A stretch of 64,000 nt of DNA from Arenibaculum pallidiluteum (GCF_017355985.1 NZ_JAFIQU010000009.1:62001-126000), one strand, 5' to 3'. Counted from the stretch's first letter, positions 21,873-30,403 are shown. Made by a program: numbers and translations. The notes: generated by a model from the letters alone, not told the origin.

Positions 21873-23036
21873 TCAGGCGGCGCTGAGGCGCCGCTCGACG
21901 ATCCGGGCCAGCAGGCTCGCCCCGACCGGCAGCATCGCATCGTCGAAGATGAAGCCGGGATTGTGCAGCGGGACCGTCCCGCCATGGCCGACCCAGCAAT
22001 AGGATCCGGGAACGGCGCGCAGCATGTCGGCGAAATCTTCGCTCCCCATCATCGGCCGCGGCGTCGTCAGCACGTTCGTGTCGCCGACGATGTCGCGTGC
22101 GGCATCGGCCAGGGCGGCAGCCTGCTCGTCATGGTTCACCAGCACGTCGAAGATGTTGCGGATGTCCACCTCGATCTCGACGCCGAAGGACAGCGCCATG
22201 CCCTGCGCGATCGCGCGCATGCGCTCGCGCACGAGCTCCGCGACCTTGGGCGAGAAGGTGCGCACCGTCCCGCACAGGCTGGCCTCCTCGGGGATCACAT
22301 TGTAGGCCGAGCCCGAATGGACCTGCGTGATCGAGACCACCGCGGCCTCCATGGGGTCGGCATTGCGGCTGACGATGGTCTGCAGCGCCTGGCCCAGGTT
22401 GAACGCCACCACGACGGGATCGCGGGCGAGCTGCGGCATCGCGCCGTGGCTGCCGCGGCCCTTGATCCGGATGTCGAAGAAATCGGCGGCCGCCATGGCG
22501 TTCCCGGGCCATACGGCGACCTGGCCGGGCTCCAGATAGGGCGAGTTGTGCAGCCCGTAGACCTCGTCGCAGGGGAAGCGCTGGAACAGCCCGTCCGCCA
22601 GCATCGCGCGGGCGCCGCCCAGCCCTTCCTCGGCCGGCTGGAAGATGAAGACGGCGGTCCCGGGAAAGTCCCGGTTCTCGGCGAGATAGCGCGCGGCGCC
22701 GAGCAGCATGGTCGTATGCCCGTCATGGCCGCATCCGTGAAAGCGCCCCGGAATCGTCGAGCGCCAGGGCAGGTTCGTCGTCTCGTCCATGGGCAGAGCA
22801 TCCATGTCGGCGCGCAGGCCGATGCGCCGGCCGGGTCCGCCCCGCCCCGCCAGGATGCCGACGACGCCGGTCCGCCCGATGCCGCGATGCACCTCGATGC
22901 CCCAGGACTGCAGCTTCTCGGCGACCAGGGCGGAGGTGCGGACCTCCTCGAAGCCGATCTCCGGATGGGCATGAATATCCCGCCTGATGGCGGTCAGCTC
23001 GTCGGCGAAGCCGTCGATGGGCGCAAGCGTTGGCAT
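21873..23036 (-). CDS. M20-family amidohydrolase (hippurate hydrolase-like)
   Basis: A 387-residue amidohydrolase that cleaves N-acyl amino acids or short peptides. Motifs are HAHPEIGFEEVRTSA at the N-terminus, RADMDALPM, FHGCGHDGHTTMLLGAA (metal ligands including the Cys), FIFQPAEEGLGGA with the catalytic Glu, YGLHNSPY and GSEDFA near the C-terminus. This is the HipO/AmhX type, distinct from the other M20 member downstream. It follows the MlrC gene by 20 bases. Hippurate or other N-acyl-glycine substrates would fit the glycine riboswitch at the head of the operon, but this is inference. Confidence 0.88.
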   Translation of the reverse strand: MPTLAPIDGFADELTAIRRDIHAHPEIGFEEVRTSALVAEKLQSWGIEVHRGIGRTGVVGILAGRGGPGRRIGLRADMDALPMDETTNLPWRSTIPGRFHGCGHDGHTTMLLGAARYLAENRDFPGTAVFIFQPAEEGLGGARAMLADGLFQRFPCDEVYGLHNSPYLEPGQVAVWPGNAMAAADFFDIRIKGRGSHGAMPQLARDPVVVAFNLGQALQTIVSRNADPMEAAVVSITQVHSGSAYNVIPEEASLCGTVRTFSPKVAELVRERMRAIAQGMALSFGVEIEVDIRNIFDVLVNHDEQAAALADAARDIVGDTNVLTTPRPMMGSEDFADMLRAVPGSYCWVGHGGTVPLHNPGFIFDDAMLPVGASLLARIVERRLSAA

Positions 23037-23056
23037 TGGTGATCCTCTTCGGGATG

Positions 23057-24583
23057 TCAGGATTTCGGCTGCCCGGCGGGCCGATCGAAGACAGGGCCGC
23101 CCGGCGACAGGCGCATGCCCGGGCGCAGGCGCGTCCAGGGCAGCGCCGCCGGGTCGACCGGCATCGGGCCCGGCGCGGCGCAGACGAGGACGGTCTCGGC
23201 GATCGGCTCGAAATCGGCCCGGAAATGCACGGAGCTCTTGTTAACCAGGATCGCCTGCTCGCGGGGCTCGATGCCGACCTGCCGATACATGGCCTGGTCC
23301 GCCATCTGTGCCTTGCGCGAGCCGACGACGATCCGCACGTCGTCGATCCTCAGGCATGCGGACGGGCCGAGATTCATCCGGCTGCCGCCGTAGAAGGGGC
23401 CAGGAGCGACGAACCGGCCGTCGGACAGAGCCTCCACCGCGAAGGTGCCCTCGAAGGGCCGGTCGCCGGGAGTGCCCGACTTCCCGCCCAGGGAAAGCGT
23501 CAGCGTGCCCCCGGTCCCGGCGGCATGGGCCGCCGCCGCCGCCGCGGGATCGACGATGACGCCGATCGCGGCCCTGCGCGCGCCGTTCGCCACCAGCGCG
23601 CGCAGCATGCCGGTCGTGTCGGAATCCCCGCCGGCGCCAGGATTGTCCTGGGTGTCGGCGATGACCACGGGGCGGTTCGCGCTCTGCGCGATGCGCATCG
23701 CTTCCCGGACACCCTCATCGGGGGAGAGCACGCGGCCTGCAAAGGCGGTCTCGCTGCGCAGGATCAGGGCGCAGAGCTCGTCCGCCACGGCCTCGGCCTC
23801 CGCCTGCCCCGTGCCGTAGACGAGCACCGAAGGCCCGCAGTCGGGAAAGTCCGCGGCGGGAAAGCCCGGCAGGAAGGACAGGGTACGGATGGCGCCGCCC
23901 TCCATGTCCGCAAGACGCCCGTAGATGCTGCGGCTGGGCTCCATCCCGGTGCCCTGCCAGGCGATCGGGATCAGGAACGGAAGCTGGCGGAACACCTTCG
24001 CGTCCCGGCGGTCCGTGCCGAGGAGGCCGGCAAGATGCACGGCCGAGCGCCGCCCGGTCTCGGCCATGTCGATGTGGGGATAGGTCCGGTAGGCGATCAG
24101 CGCATCCGCCGCCGCCACCATCCCGGGGGTCACATTGCCGTGCAGGTCCAGGCTCGCCACCACGGGCACTCCGGGGCCAACCGCCGCACGAACCCGGGCA
24201 AGGATCTCGCCCTCGCCGTCGTCGAGATGCTCGGCCACCATGGCGCCGTGCAGGTCGAGATACACGCCGTCCAGCGGGCCTGCGGCCTCGATGGCCGACA
24301 CGATCCGCGTCGCGATCCGCTCGTAGGCGTCCTGCCGGACATGCGCCGAGGGGCTTGCCGCGCACCAGAGGGTCGGAACGAGGGTCCACCCCTTCTCGGC
24401 GGCGGCCTCGATGAAGCCGGAGGCGCCGACATTGACGCCGCGGACGCGCTCGAAGATCTCGTCCCCTTCGGCCAGGCGCGGCCAGCCGCCGCCCTGAACG
24501 AAGTCGTCGTAGCCCGCCATGCTGGGGGCGAAAGTGTTGGTCTCGTGCAGGAAGCCGCCGATGGCGATGCGCGGGCGTGTCAT
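23057..24583 (-). CDS. M81-family peptidase, MlrC (microcystinase C)-like
   Basis: A 508-residue protein of the MlrC family, named for the last step of microcystin degradation but widespread and usually with unknown substrates. N-terminal domain: IGGFLHETNTFAP, DGVYLDLHGAMV and VASLDLHGNVTP carry likely metal-binding Asp/His residues. The C-terminal domain has DTQDNPGAGGDSDTTGMLRAL, typical of MlrC C-terminal regions. It starts four bases after the ABC ATPase stop, so it belongs to the operon. A role in cleaving imported peptides is inferred. Confidence 0.88.
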   Translation of the reverse strand: MTRPRIAIGGFLHETNTFAPSMAGYDDFVQGGGWPRLAEGDEIFERVRGVNVGASGFIEAAAEKGWTLVPTLWCAASPSAHVRQDAYERIATRIVSAIEAAGPLDGVYLDLHGAMVAEHLDDGEGEILARVRAAVGPGVPVVASLDLHGNVTPGMVAAADALIAYRTYPHIDMAETGRRSAVHLAGLLGTDRRDAKVFRQLPFLIPIAWQGTGMEPSRSIYGRLADMEGGAIRTLSFLPGFPAADFPDCGPSVLVYGTGQAEAEAVADELCALILRSETAFAGRVLSPDEGVREAMRIAQSANRPVVIADTQDNPGAGGDSDTTGMLRALVANGARRAAIGVIVDPAAAAAAHAAGTGGTLTLSLGGKSGTPGDRPFEGTFAVEALSDGRFVAPGPFYGGSRMNLGPSACLRIDDVRIVVGSRKAQMADQAMYRQVGIEPREQAILVNKSSVHFRADFEPIAETVLVCAAPGPMPVDPAALPWTRLRPGMRLSPGGPVFDRPAGQPKS

Positions 24584-24587
24584 GGGA

Positions 24588-26273
24588 TCAATGGCCTCCG
24601 GAAGGCTTTGCGACGTCGGCCACGGGAGCTGCTGCCGGAGCGGCCGGCTCGCGCGGCATGAAGCGGGCGAAGTCCCAGTCGCGGCCCGGTGCCGCGTCGA
24701 GGAGCTGACGCGTATAGGCCTGGCGGGGCGCGGTCAGGACCTCGGACGCCGCCCCGTACTCGACGATGCGGCCCTTCTGCATCACGGCGATGTCGTCGCA
24801 GATCTGGGCCGCCACCCGCAGGTCGTGCGTGATGAAGAGCAGCGAGACGCCGAGCCGCTCCTGGATGTCGTCCAGCAGCGCGAGCACCTGCGCCTGGACC
24901 GAGACGTCCAGGGCCGACACCGCCTCGTCCGCCACGAGCACGTCGGGCTCCATGGCGAGCGCGCGGGCGATGGCGATCCGCTGGCGCTGCCCTCCCGAGA
25001 ACTGGTGGGGATAGCGCGTGATCGCGTCCGGCGGCAGGCCGACGATCTCCAGAAGCGAGCGGGCGCGGGCAAAGGCGGCGTCGCGCGGGACGCCGTAGTT
25101 CGTCGGCCCCTCGGCGATGCTCTCGCCGACGGTGACGCGCGGGTTCAGGGACCGGTACGGGTCCTGGAAGACCATCTGGATCCGCTTGCGATGCGGCTGC
25201 AGAGCCGAGCGCGACAGGCTCGAGATGTCCCGCCCCTTCACGCGGATGGCGCCGGCGGTCGGGTCGACCAGCCGCATGACGCAGCGCGCGACAGTCGACT
25301 TGCCCGACCCGCTCTCGCCGACGATCCCGAGCGTGCGCCCGCGCCGAAGCGCGAAGCTGACGGCCTCGGCGGCAACGGTCTCCTCGGCCCGGCGCAGGAA
25401 GCGCCGCCGCGCATAGACCTTCCCGAGCTCGACCGTCTCCAGCACGATCTCGGCGCTGGCCACGGGGCGCGGGGCGCGGGGCGTCAGGCTCGGAACCGCG
25501 GAGAGCAGCCTGCGCGTATAGTCCTTTCGCGGCGCGCGCAGGATCGCGTCGACGGTGTCGGTCTCGACGACCGTGCCCTGATGCATCACGCAGACGCGAT
25601 CGGCGATCTCGGCGACCACCCCCATGTCGTGGGTGATGAAGAGAACCGAGGTGCCCTGCTTCTCCTGGAGCTCGTGGACGAGGCGCAGGATCTCCTTCTG
25701 GGTCGTCACGTCGAGAGCCGTGGTCGGCTCGTCGGCAATCAGGAGCTTCGGCTCGAGGATCAGCGCCATGGCGATCATGATGCGCTGGCGCTGGCCGCCC
25801 GAGAGCTGGTGCGGATAGGAGGCGAAGACGCGCGCGACGTCCGGCAGGTGGACCTGCTCCAGCATCGACAGGACGCGCCGGCGCCGCTCGGCCGGCGTCA
25901 GGGACGTGTGGGCGCGCAGGACCTCATCGATCTGGCGTCCGACCGGCATGACGGGGTTCAGCGCCGTCATGGGCTCCTGGAAGATCATGGCCATGCGGCT
26001 GGCCCGCAGGGCCCTCAGGCGCCGCCTGTCGGCGGCCAGCAGGTCCTCGCCCTCCAGCAGCACCCGGCCCGACCGCGCCACCAGCGCGCCGCGCGGCAGC
26101 AGCCCCATCACCGCCAGCGACGTGACGGACTTGCCCGATCCGCTTTCGCCGACCAGGCACAGCGTCTCGCCGGCCGCGATGTCGAGCGAGACGCCGTCGA
26201 GGACGATGGGCGAGGCGGCATCGGGACCGATGCCGACCACGAGGTCGCGGACGGACAGGATGGGGGCGCTCAC
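24588..26273 (-). CDS. Peptide ABC transporter, fused double ATP-binding protein
   Basis: A 561-residue protein with two complete ABC ATPase domains, equal to DppD plus DppF in one chain, as in GsiA. Domain 1: Walker A GESGSGKS (42-49), LSGGQRQRIMIAMAL, Walker B LLIADEPTTALD. Domain 2 (from about residue 280): GESGSGKSTVARC, FSGGQRQRIAIARAL and LVADEAVSALD, where Ala replaces the usual Pro after Glu. Each half has a C-terminal oligopeptide motif (YTRRLLSAVP, YTRQLLDAAP). It overlaps the permease gene by four bases. Confidence 0.93.
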   Translation of the reverse strand: MSAPILSVRDLVVGIGPDAASPIVLDGVSLDIAAGETLCLVGESGSGKSVTSLAVMGLLPRGALVARSGRVLLEGEDLLAADRRRLRALRASRMAMIFQEPMTALNPVMPVGRQIDEVLRAHTSLTPAERRRRVLSMLEQVHLPDVARVFASYPHQLSGGQRQRIMIAMALILEPKLLIADEPTTALDVTTQKEILRLVHELQEKQGTSVLFITHDMGVVAEIADRVCVMHQGTVVETDTVDAILRAPRKDYTRRLLSAVPSLTPRAPRPVASAEIVLETVELGKVYARRRFLRRAEETVAAEAVSFALRRGRTLGIVGESGSGKSTVARCVMRLVDPTAGAIRVKGRDISSLSRSALQPHRKRIQMVFQDPYRSLNPRVTVGESIAEGPTNYGVPRDAAFARARSLLEIVGLPPDAITRYPHQFSGGQRQRIAIARALAMEPDVLVADEAVSALDVSVQAQVLALLDDIQERLGVSLLFITHDLRVAAQICDDIAVMQKGRIVEYGAASEVLTAPRQAYTRQLLDAAPGRDWDFARFMPREPAAPAAAPVADVAKPSGGH

Positions 26274-27157
26274 CGCTCCGCTCCGCGCTGCTTGAGCCGC
26301 GGGTCGAGGATGTCGCGAAGCGAATCCCCCAGAAGGTTGATGGAGAGGATGCAGACGGACAGCAGCAGGCCCGGCCAGAAGATCAGCGACGGCCTGATCT
26401 GGAAGTACATCCGCCCCTCCGCCATGATGTTGCCCCAGGACGGCGTCTCGGTGCTTATGCCGGCGCCCAGGAACGACAGGATCGCCTCGGTCAGGATCGC
26501 CGAGGCGCAGACATAGGTCCCCTGCACGATCAGCGGCGCCAGGGTGTTCGGCATCAGATGCCGGCGAAGGATTCGCGGCAGGCTGCTGCCGAGCGAGATC
26601 GCCGCCTCCACATAGGGCTCCTCCCGCGCCGACAGGACGATGGACCGCACGAGCCGGACGATGCGCGGGACCTCGGGGATGGTGATGGCCATCAGCACCG
26701 TCCAGATGCTGGCGCCGGACAGCGAGACAATGGCGACGGCGAGCAGCAGGCTCGGGATCGCCATCATCCCGTCCATGATCCGCATCAGCACCGAATCCAG
26801 GGTCCGGAAGAACCCCGCCAGCAGGCCGAGCGGCAGGCCCACGGCGACCGTGATCACGGTGACGCCGACGCCCACCATCAGCGAGATCCGCGCTCCGTAG
26901 AGGATCCGCGAGAGCAGGTCGCGGCCGAACGCGTCCGTGCCGAGCGGATAGGCCTCGCTCGGCGGCTTCAGGCGCTGCGATGGCATCATCTGCAGGGGAT
27001 CGTGCGGCGCCAGGGCTCCCGCGAGCAGGGCCGCCGCGACGATCAGCAGCAGGATCCCGCCCGCGAGCACGGGCGCGAGGCGTCGCAGCGACAGGTTCCG
27101 GCCGCGCCGCTGCGCGGGGCCGGCGACCGGCGCCGCGTGGGTGTCGGTCTCGGCCAT
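26270..27157 (-). CDS. Peptide ABC transporter permease, DppC-like
   Basis: A 295-residue inner membrane permease. After a cytoplasmic N-terminus comes the first helix (LAPVLAGGILLLIVAAALLAG), then HPLGTD-type sequence (YPLGTDAFGRDLLSRILYGARI) characteristic of DppC/OppC, and the EAA loop EAAISLGSSLPRILRRHLMPN. The ATG at 27157 shares its A with the TGA of the upstream permease, so translation is coupled. A basic C-terminus ends the protein. Confidence 0.93.
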   Translation of the reverse strand: MAETDTHAAPVAGPAQRRGRNLSLRRLAPVLAGGILLLIVAAALLAGALAPHDPLQMMPSQRLKPPSEAYPLGTDAFGRDLLSRILYGARISLMVGVGVTVITVAVGLPLGLLAGFFRTLDSVLMRIMDGMMAIPSLLLAVAIVSLSGASIWTVLMAITIPEVPRIVRLVRSIVLSAREEPYVEAAISLGSSLPRILRRHLMPNTLAPLIVQGTYVCASAILTEAILSFLGAGISTETPSWGNIMAEGRMYFQIRPSLIFWPGLLLSVCILSINLLGDSLRDILDPRLKQRGAER

Positions 27158-28098
27158 CAGTAGCGGATCCTCGGGTCCAGGAGGCTGTAGGAGAGGTCGA
27201 TGACCAGGTTTATGAGCACGTAGAGCGCGCTCGTCAGCAGGATCAGCCCCTGGATCACGGGATAGTCGCGGGCCAGGATCGCATCCACCGTGAGGCGCCC
27301 GATTCCGGGAACGTTGAAGACGCTCTCGGTCACGACGACGCCCGAGATCAGCAGCGCGAAACCGGTCCCGATCACCGTCATGATCGGCACGGCGGCGTTC
27401 CGCAGGGCGTGGCGGAAGAGCACCGCCGTCTCGCGCAGGCCCTTGGCGCGCGCCGTTCGCACATAGTCCTCGCCGAGCACCTCGAGCATGCTGGCCCGGG
27501 TCATGCGGGCGATCAGCGCGACGTAGATCGAGGCGAGGGCGAGCGAAGGCAGCGTCGCGCGCTGCAGGAACGGCCCGATCCCGTCCGAAATGCTGCGGAA
27601 GCCCTGCACCGGGAACCACTTCAGGTCGATCGCGAAGATCTGGATCAGGATGTAGCCGATCACGAAGACCGGCACGGAAAAGCCCAGCACCGAGAAGCTC
27701 ATGACTGCCTTGTCGGTAATGCCGCCATGGCGCCAGGCCGCGAGGACGCCGAGCGGGACGGCAATCAGGATCGACAGGAGAAGCGTCAGCAGCGCCAGGC
27801 TGATCGTCGGCTCGATCCGCTGGGCGATCAGCGTCGTGACCGGCGTCTGGGAGATCAGCGACGTGCCGAGGTCGCCCCGCAGGAGCTGGCCGATCCAGCT
27901 TACGAACTGGACGATCACCGGCTTGTCGAGGCCGAGCGAGGCGCGGATGCGGGCCAGCTGCTCCGGCGTCGCCATGTCGCCGGCCAGGACCGCCGCGGGA
28001 TCGCCCGGAGTCAGGCGCAGCAACAGGAACACGAAGACTGCGACCACGACCATCACGGGGATCGCGGCCAAGATGCGGCGCAGGAGATAGCCGGGCAT
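27157..28098 (-). CDS. Peptide ABC transporter permease, DppB-like
   Basis: A 313-residue permease with the DppB/OppB pattern: N-terminal helix YLLRRILAAIPVMVVVAVFV, LLRLTPGDPAAVLAGD, ASLGLDKPVIVQF, and the EAA-type loop RTARAKGLRETAVLFRHALRN. The C-terminus LLDPRIRY is typical. It lies 72 bases after the binding protein gene across a strong hairpin, an arrangement that often lowers permease expression relative to the binding protein. Confidence 0.93.
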   Translation of the reverse strand: MPGYLLRRILAAIPVMVVVAVFVFLLLRLTPGDPAAVLAGDMATPEQLARIRASLGLDKPVIVQFVSWIGQLLRGDLGTSLISQTPVTTLIAQRIEPTISLALLTLLLSILIAVPLGVLAAWRHGGITDKAVMSFSVLGFSVPVFVIGYILIQIFAIDLKWFPVQGFRSISDGIGPFLQRATLPSLALASIYVALIARMTRASMLEVLGEDYVRTARAKGLRETAVLFRHALRNAAVPIMTVIGTGFALLISGVVVTESVFNVPGIGRLTVDAILARDYPVIQGLILLTSALYVLINLVIDLSYSLLDPRIRY

Positions 28099-28124
28099 CG
28101 GAGCTCCTCGACAGCCTCGCGGCG

Positions 28125-28152
28125 GGGCCCCGGCACCTCGGCGCCGGGGCCC
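28125..28152 (-). promoter_or_regulatory. Intra-operon hairpin between binding protein and permease genes
   Basis: A perfect 10-bp stem (28125-28134 with 28143-28152, 8-base loop) without a T-run. Such stems commonly protect the upstream message or reduce read-through to permease genes. Confidence 0.55.
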
Positions 28153-28170
28153 GTCTTCACGCGGGTTCGC

Positions 28171-29781
28171 TCACTTCGACTTCTTCACGTTCCAGAAGAT
28201 CGGCACGGGGGCCTTCACGATCCCTGTCAGCGATTTCCGCCAGGCCGCGGGCGAGGTGTACTGCCCGAGCGGGATGTAGTTCACGGTCTCGTAGGCATGG
28301 GTCTGGATCGCGACCGCGGCCTCCTTCTGCGCCTCGGGCGTCTTGGCCTGCACGAAGGCGTTGCGGAGCTGCTCCAGCTTGGGATCGTCGGGCCAGCCGA
28401 ACCAGGCACCCTTCGGGCCGCGGCCGTTCAGCATGGGGTTCACCAGGGGTGTCCAGACCTCGGGGATCACCCAGTTGGTGAAGAACATGTTCCAGCCGCC
28501 CTGAGACGGCGGGTTCTGGCTCGCCCGCCGTCCGACCAGCGTCTGCCAGTCCATGGGTTGGAGGTCCACGTTGAACCCGGCCTTGCGCAGGAGCTGGGCC
28601 GCGACGACCGGCTGGGGGCTGACGCTCGTCACGTCGGTGGGCTGCATCAGGACGATGGGCGTCCCGTCGTAGCCGGCCTCCTTCAGGAGCCGCTGCGCCT
28701 CCTTGGGATCGCCCTTCTTCGTGATGGGGCCGGCGCCCGAATCGCTCGCGAGGGGAACGCCGCAGCCGTACATGGACGCGCAGGCCGAGTAGTATTCGGG
28801 GTTGCCCACCAGCGCCTGGAGCACGTCCTCCTGGTTCATCGCCAGCAGGGCGGCCCGGCGGATCGTGGGATTGTTGAAGGGCGGATGGAGGAAGTTCATC
28901 CGGCCCATGGTCTGGTAGCCGAGCTCGTTGAAGATGTCGACGGTGATGTCCTCGTTGCCCTCCATGATCGGAAGCAGGTCGACCGGCGGCTGCTCCATGT
29001 AGTCGATCTCGCCGGACATCAGCGCGTTGATCGCGGTCTGGGCGTCGGGCATCGTCACCCACTCGACCCGGTCGACATTCACGACCTTGCCGCCGGCGAG
29101 CCAGTCCACGGGCTCGCTGCGCGGCTTGTATTCCTTGAACTTCTCGTAGACGACCTTGACGCCCGGCTGGAATTCGCCCGCCACGAAACGGAAGGGGCCG
29201 GACCCGATTTGCTCCGGGATGGCCTCGGTCGGCGCGGTCGAGGCGATCCGCTTCGGCATCATGAACGCCGGAACGGCCGAGGGCTTGGCGATCATGTCCA
29301 GCGTGTAGGCGAAGGGTTCCTTCAGCTTCAGCGTAATGGTGCGCGCGTCGGCCGCGGCCAGGGACTCGGTTCGGTCCATCAGCATCTGGCCGCCCGCGTC
29401 GCGGGCCGCCCAGCGCTTCAGGGACACGACGCAGTCCTCGGCGGTGACGGGCGTTCCGTCGTGCCAGAGCAGCCCGTCCCGCAAGGTGAAGGTATAGGTG
29501 AGGCCGTCCTCCGAAACCTTGTACTCCGCCATCTGGGGCTGCGGCCGGTACTTGCTGTCCATGGCCAGCAAGGTGTCGAAGACCATGTAGCCGTGATTGC
29601 GGCTGATATGCGCCGTGGTGATGATCGGGTCGAGGATCCGCACCCCCGAATGCATGACCGCCGTCACGGTCTGCGCCTGCGCCGGCCTGTCGGACATGCC
29701 CGACAGAGCAAGGGCGGAGAGGAAAAGAAGCGAGGCTCCCTTTAACCAGCGGCGCGGACGCGCATCGACATCGGCATGCAT
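28171..29781 (-). CDS. Peptide ABC transporter substrate-binding protein (SBP family 5)
   Basis: A 536-residue periplasmic binding protein for peptides or related solutes. A signal peptide runs to AQA near residue 36, then the family 5 start TVTAVMHSGVRILDP, the signature LTYTFTLRDGLLWHDGTPVTAED, PSAVPAFMMP and GSGPFRF, and a C-terminal lobe with DVDLQPMDWQTL-like sequence. ATG 29781 has GGGAG nine bases upstream. It is the first structural gene of the seven-gene operon and directly follows a glycine riboswitch. DppA-type specificity (dipeptides, heme, glutathione or others) cannot be read from sequence. Confidence 0.92.
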   Translation of the reverse strand: MHADVDARPRRWLKGASLLFLSALALSGMSDRPAQAQTVTAVMHSGVRILDPIITTAHISRNHGYMVFDTLLAMDSKYRPQPQMAEYKVSEDGLTYTFTLRDGLLWHDGTPVTAEDCVVSLKRWAARDAGGQMLMDRTESLAAADARTITLKLKEPFAYTLDMIAKPSAVPAFMMPKRIASTAPTEAIPEQIGSGPFRFVAGEFQPGVKVVYEKFKEYKPRSEPVDWLAGGKVVNVDRVEWVTMPDAQTAINALMSGEIDYMEQPPVDLLPIMEGNEDITVDIFNELGYQTMGRMNFLHPPFNNPTIRRAALLAMNQEDVLQALVGNPEYYSACASMYGCGVPLASDSGAGPITKKGDPKEAQRLLKEAGYDGTPIVLMQPTDVTSVSPQPVVAAQLLRKAGFNVDLQPMDWQTLVGRRASQNPPSQGGWNMFFTNWVIPEVWTPLVNPMLNGRGPKGAWFGWPDDPKLEQLRNAFVQAKTPEAQKEAAVAIQTHAYETVNYIPLGQYTSPAAWRKSLTGIVKAPVPIFWNVKKSK

Positions 29782-29843
29782 GCGGCAGGCTCCCTGTTAT
29801 GTGGTTGTGAAGGCGTCAGGTCTTCGTCTTTGCGGCGCGACAT
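29742..29843 (-). CDS. Possible small upstream frame overlapping the binding-protein start
   Basis: On the minus strand ATG 29843 follows GGAGGGGAG almost directly and encodes 33 residues (MSRRKDEDLTPSQPHNREP and onward), ending at TAA 29742 inside the substrate-binding protein gene in another frame. The ribosome site is stronger than that of the downstream gene. It may be a translated regulatory frame of the riboswitch leader, or chance. Confidence 0.25.
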   Translation of the reverse strand: MSRRKDEDLTPSQPHNREPAACMPMSMRVRAAG

Positions 29844-29850
29844 CTCCCCT

Positions 29851-29907
29851 CCGTCCAGGGCGGACGGCGAATACAGGCGTCCGGAGAGCCCGCGGAGGCG
29901 GTTCTCC
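29851..29907 (-). promoter_or_regulatory. Expression-platform hairpins after the glycine riboswitch
   Basis: CCGTCC/GGACGG (29851-29867) and CGGAG/CTCCG (29892-29907) can form small stems between the second aptamer and the first gene. The first lies directly against a GGAGGGGAG ribosome-site-like run, so control could act on translation. This is inferred. Confidence 0.35.
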
Positions 29908-29927
29908 GTCTTTCGGCCGTGCGGCCG

Positions 29928-30115
29928 CGTGCCCTGCTGTCTCGGGGCCTGAGAGATTCACCGGCCGCCAGGGCGGCGATCCGGCTTGCTCCGTCGGCGG
30001 GCGGCCACTGACCGCCACTTTCCAGCGCGTCTCGCATCGCGATCCTTTTGCCTGAGAGTTTCCTGGGCGGTTGCCCCTTCGGCGGCGCCTTCGGGAGGCG
30101 CTCTCTCTCGCGATA
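29928..30115 (-). ncRNA. Tandem glycine riboswitch
   Basis: The minus strand carries two glycine aptamers in series. Aptamer I (about 30022-30115) contains GCCGAAGGGGCAA, AAACTCTCAGGCAAAAGGA and GCGCTGGAAAG, the conserved P2/P3 junction words of the class. Aptamer II (about 29928-30021) contains CCGACGGAGCAAGCC and GAATCTCTCAGGC followed by GACAGCAGGG. The two are joined by a short linker, as in cooperative tandem riboswitches. A promoter lies immediately upstream and the peptide ABC operon downstream. Glycine riboswitches usually turn on gcv genes; here the target is peptide uptake and hydrolysis. Confidence 0.9.
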
Positions 30116-30120
30116 CGGGA

Positions 30121-30150
30121 ATACTAAAAATGCATTATGACGGTTTGCAA
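30121..30150 (-). promoter_or_regulatory. Promoter of the glycine-riboswitch operon
   Basis: On the minus strand TTGCAA (30145-30150), an 18-base spacer and TAGTAT (30121-30126). The predicted start falls about at the first base of aptamer I, which supports the call. Confidence 0.55.
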
Positions 30151-30347
30151 CCCGCCAAATGCACGGAGATCGAGAATCCCGATCATTGCCCAAGGTTATG
30201 ACGCCTTGAACCGGATCAGGGCAGGTTTTGCCCGATTCTCGCGCAGATCATGCGGAGCCGGCCGCCGCGATCGAGCGTATTTTGCTAAAAACGGGGCCTC
30301 GATTTGATGCGAGGCAGCGGCTCCTTGTGGCGGGCGCCCCCTGCCCC

Positions 30348-30372
30348 GGAACCGCGTCCTCCCGCGGCTGTT
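30348..30372 (+). promoter_or_regulatory. Candidate EcfG-type stress promoter
   Basis: GGAAC (30348-30352), a 16-base spacer and TGTT (30369-30372), one base from the GGAAC-N16/17-CGTT consensus, 32 bases before the next start. Confidence 0.3.
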
Positions 30373-30403
30373 GGGAGCCGCACCCAAACCTAGGGAGGAG
30401 ACC

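Noticed and set aside
19007-21985. A 992-codon open frame on the minus strand
   Set aside because: It crosses the TetR and MFS genes in antisense and has extreme Arg/Ala/Pro composition typical of shadow frames in GC-rich DNA.
28125-28152. Strong stem considered as a terminator of the binding protein gene
   Set aside because: There is no T-run and the permease genes follow directly in the same operon, so it is kept as an intra-operon hairpin.
26980-29745. A 921-codon open frame on the plus strand opposite the peptide ABC genes
   Set aside because: It is antisense to well-supported genes and its protein is Arg/His/Asp-rich without domains.
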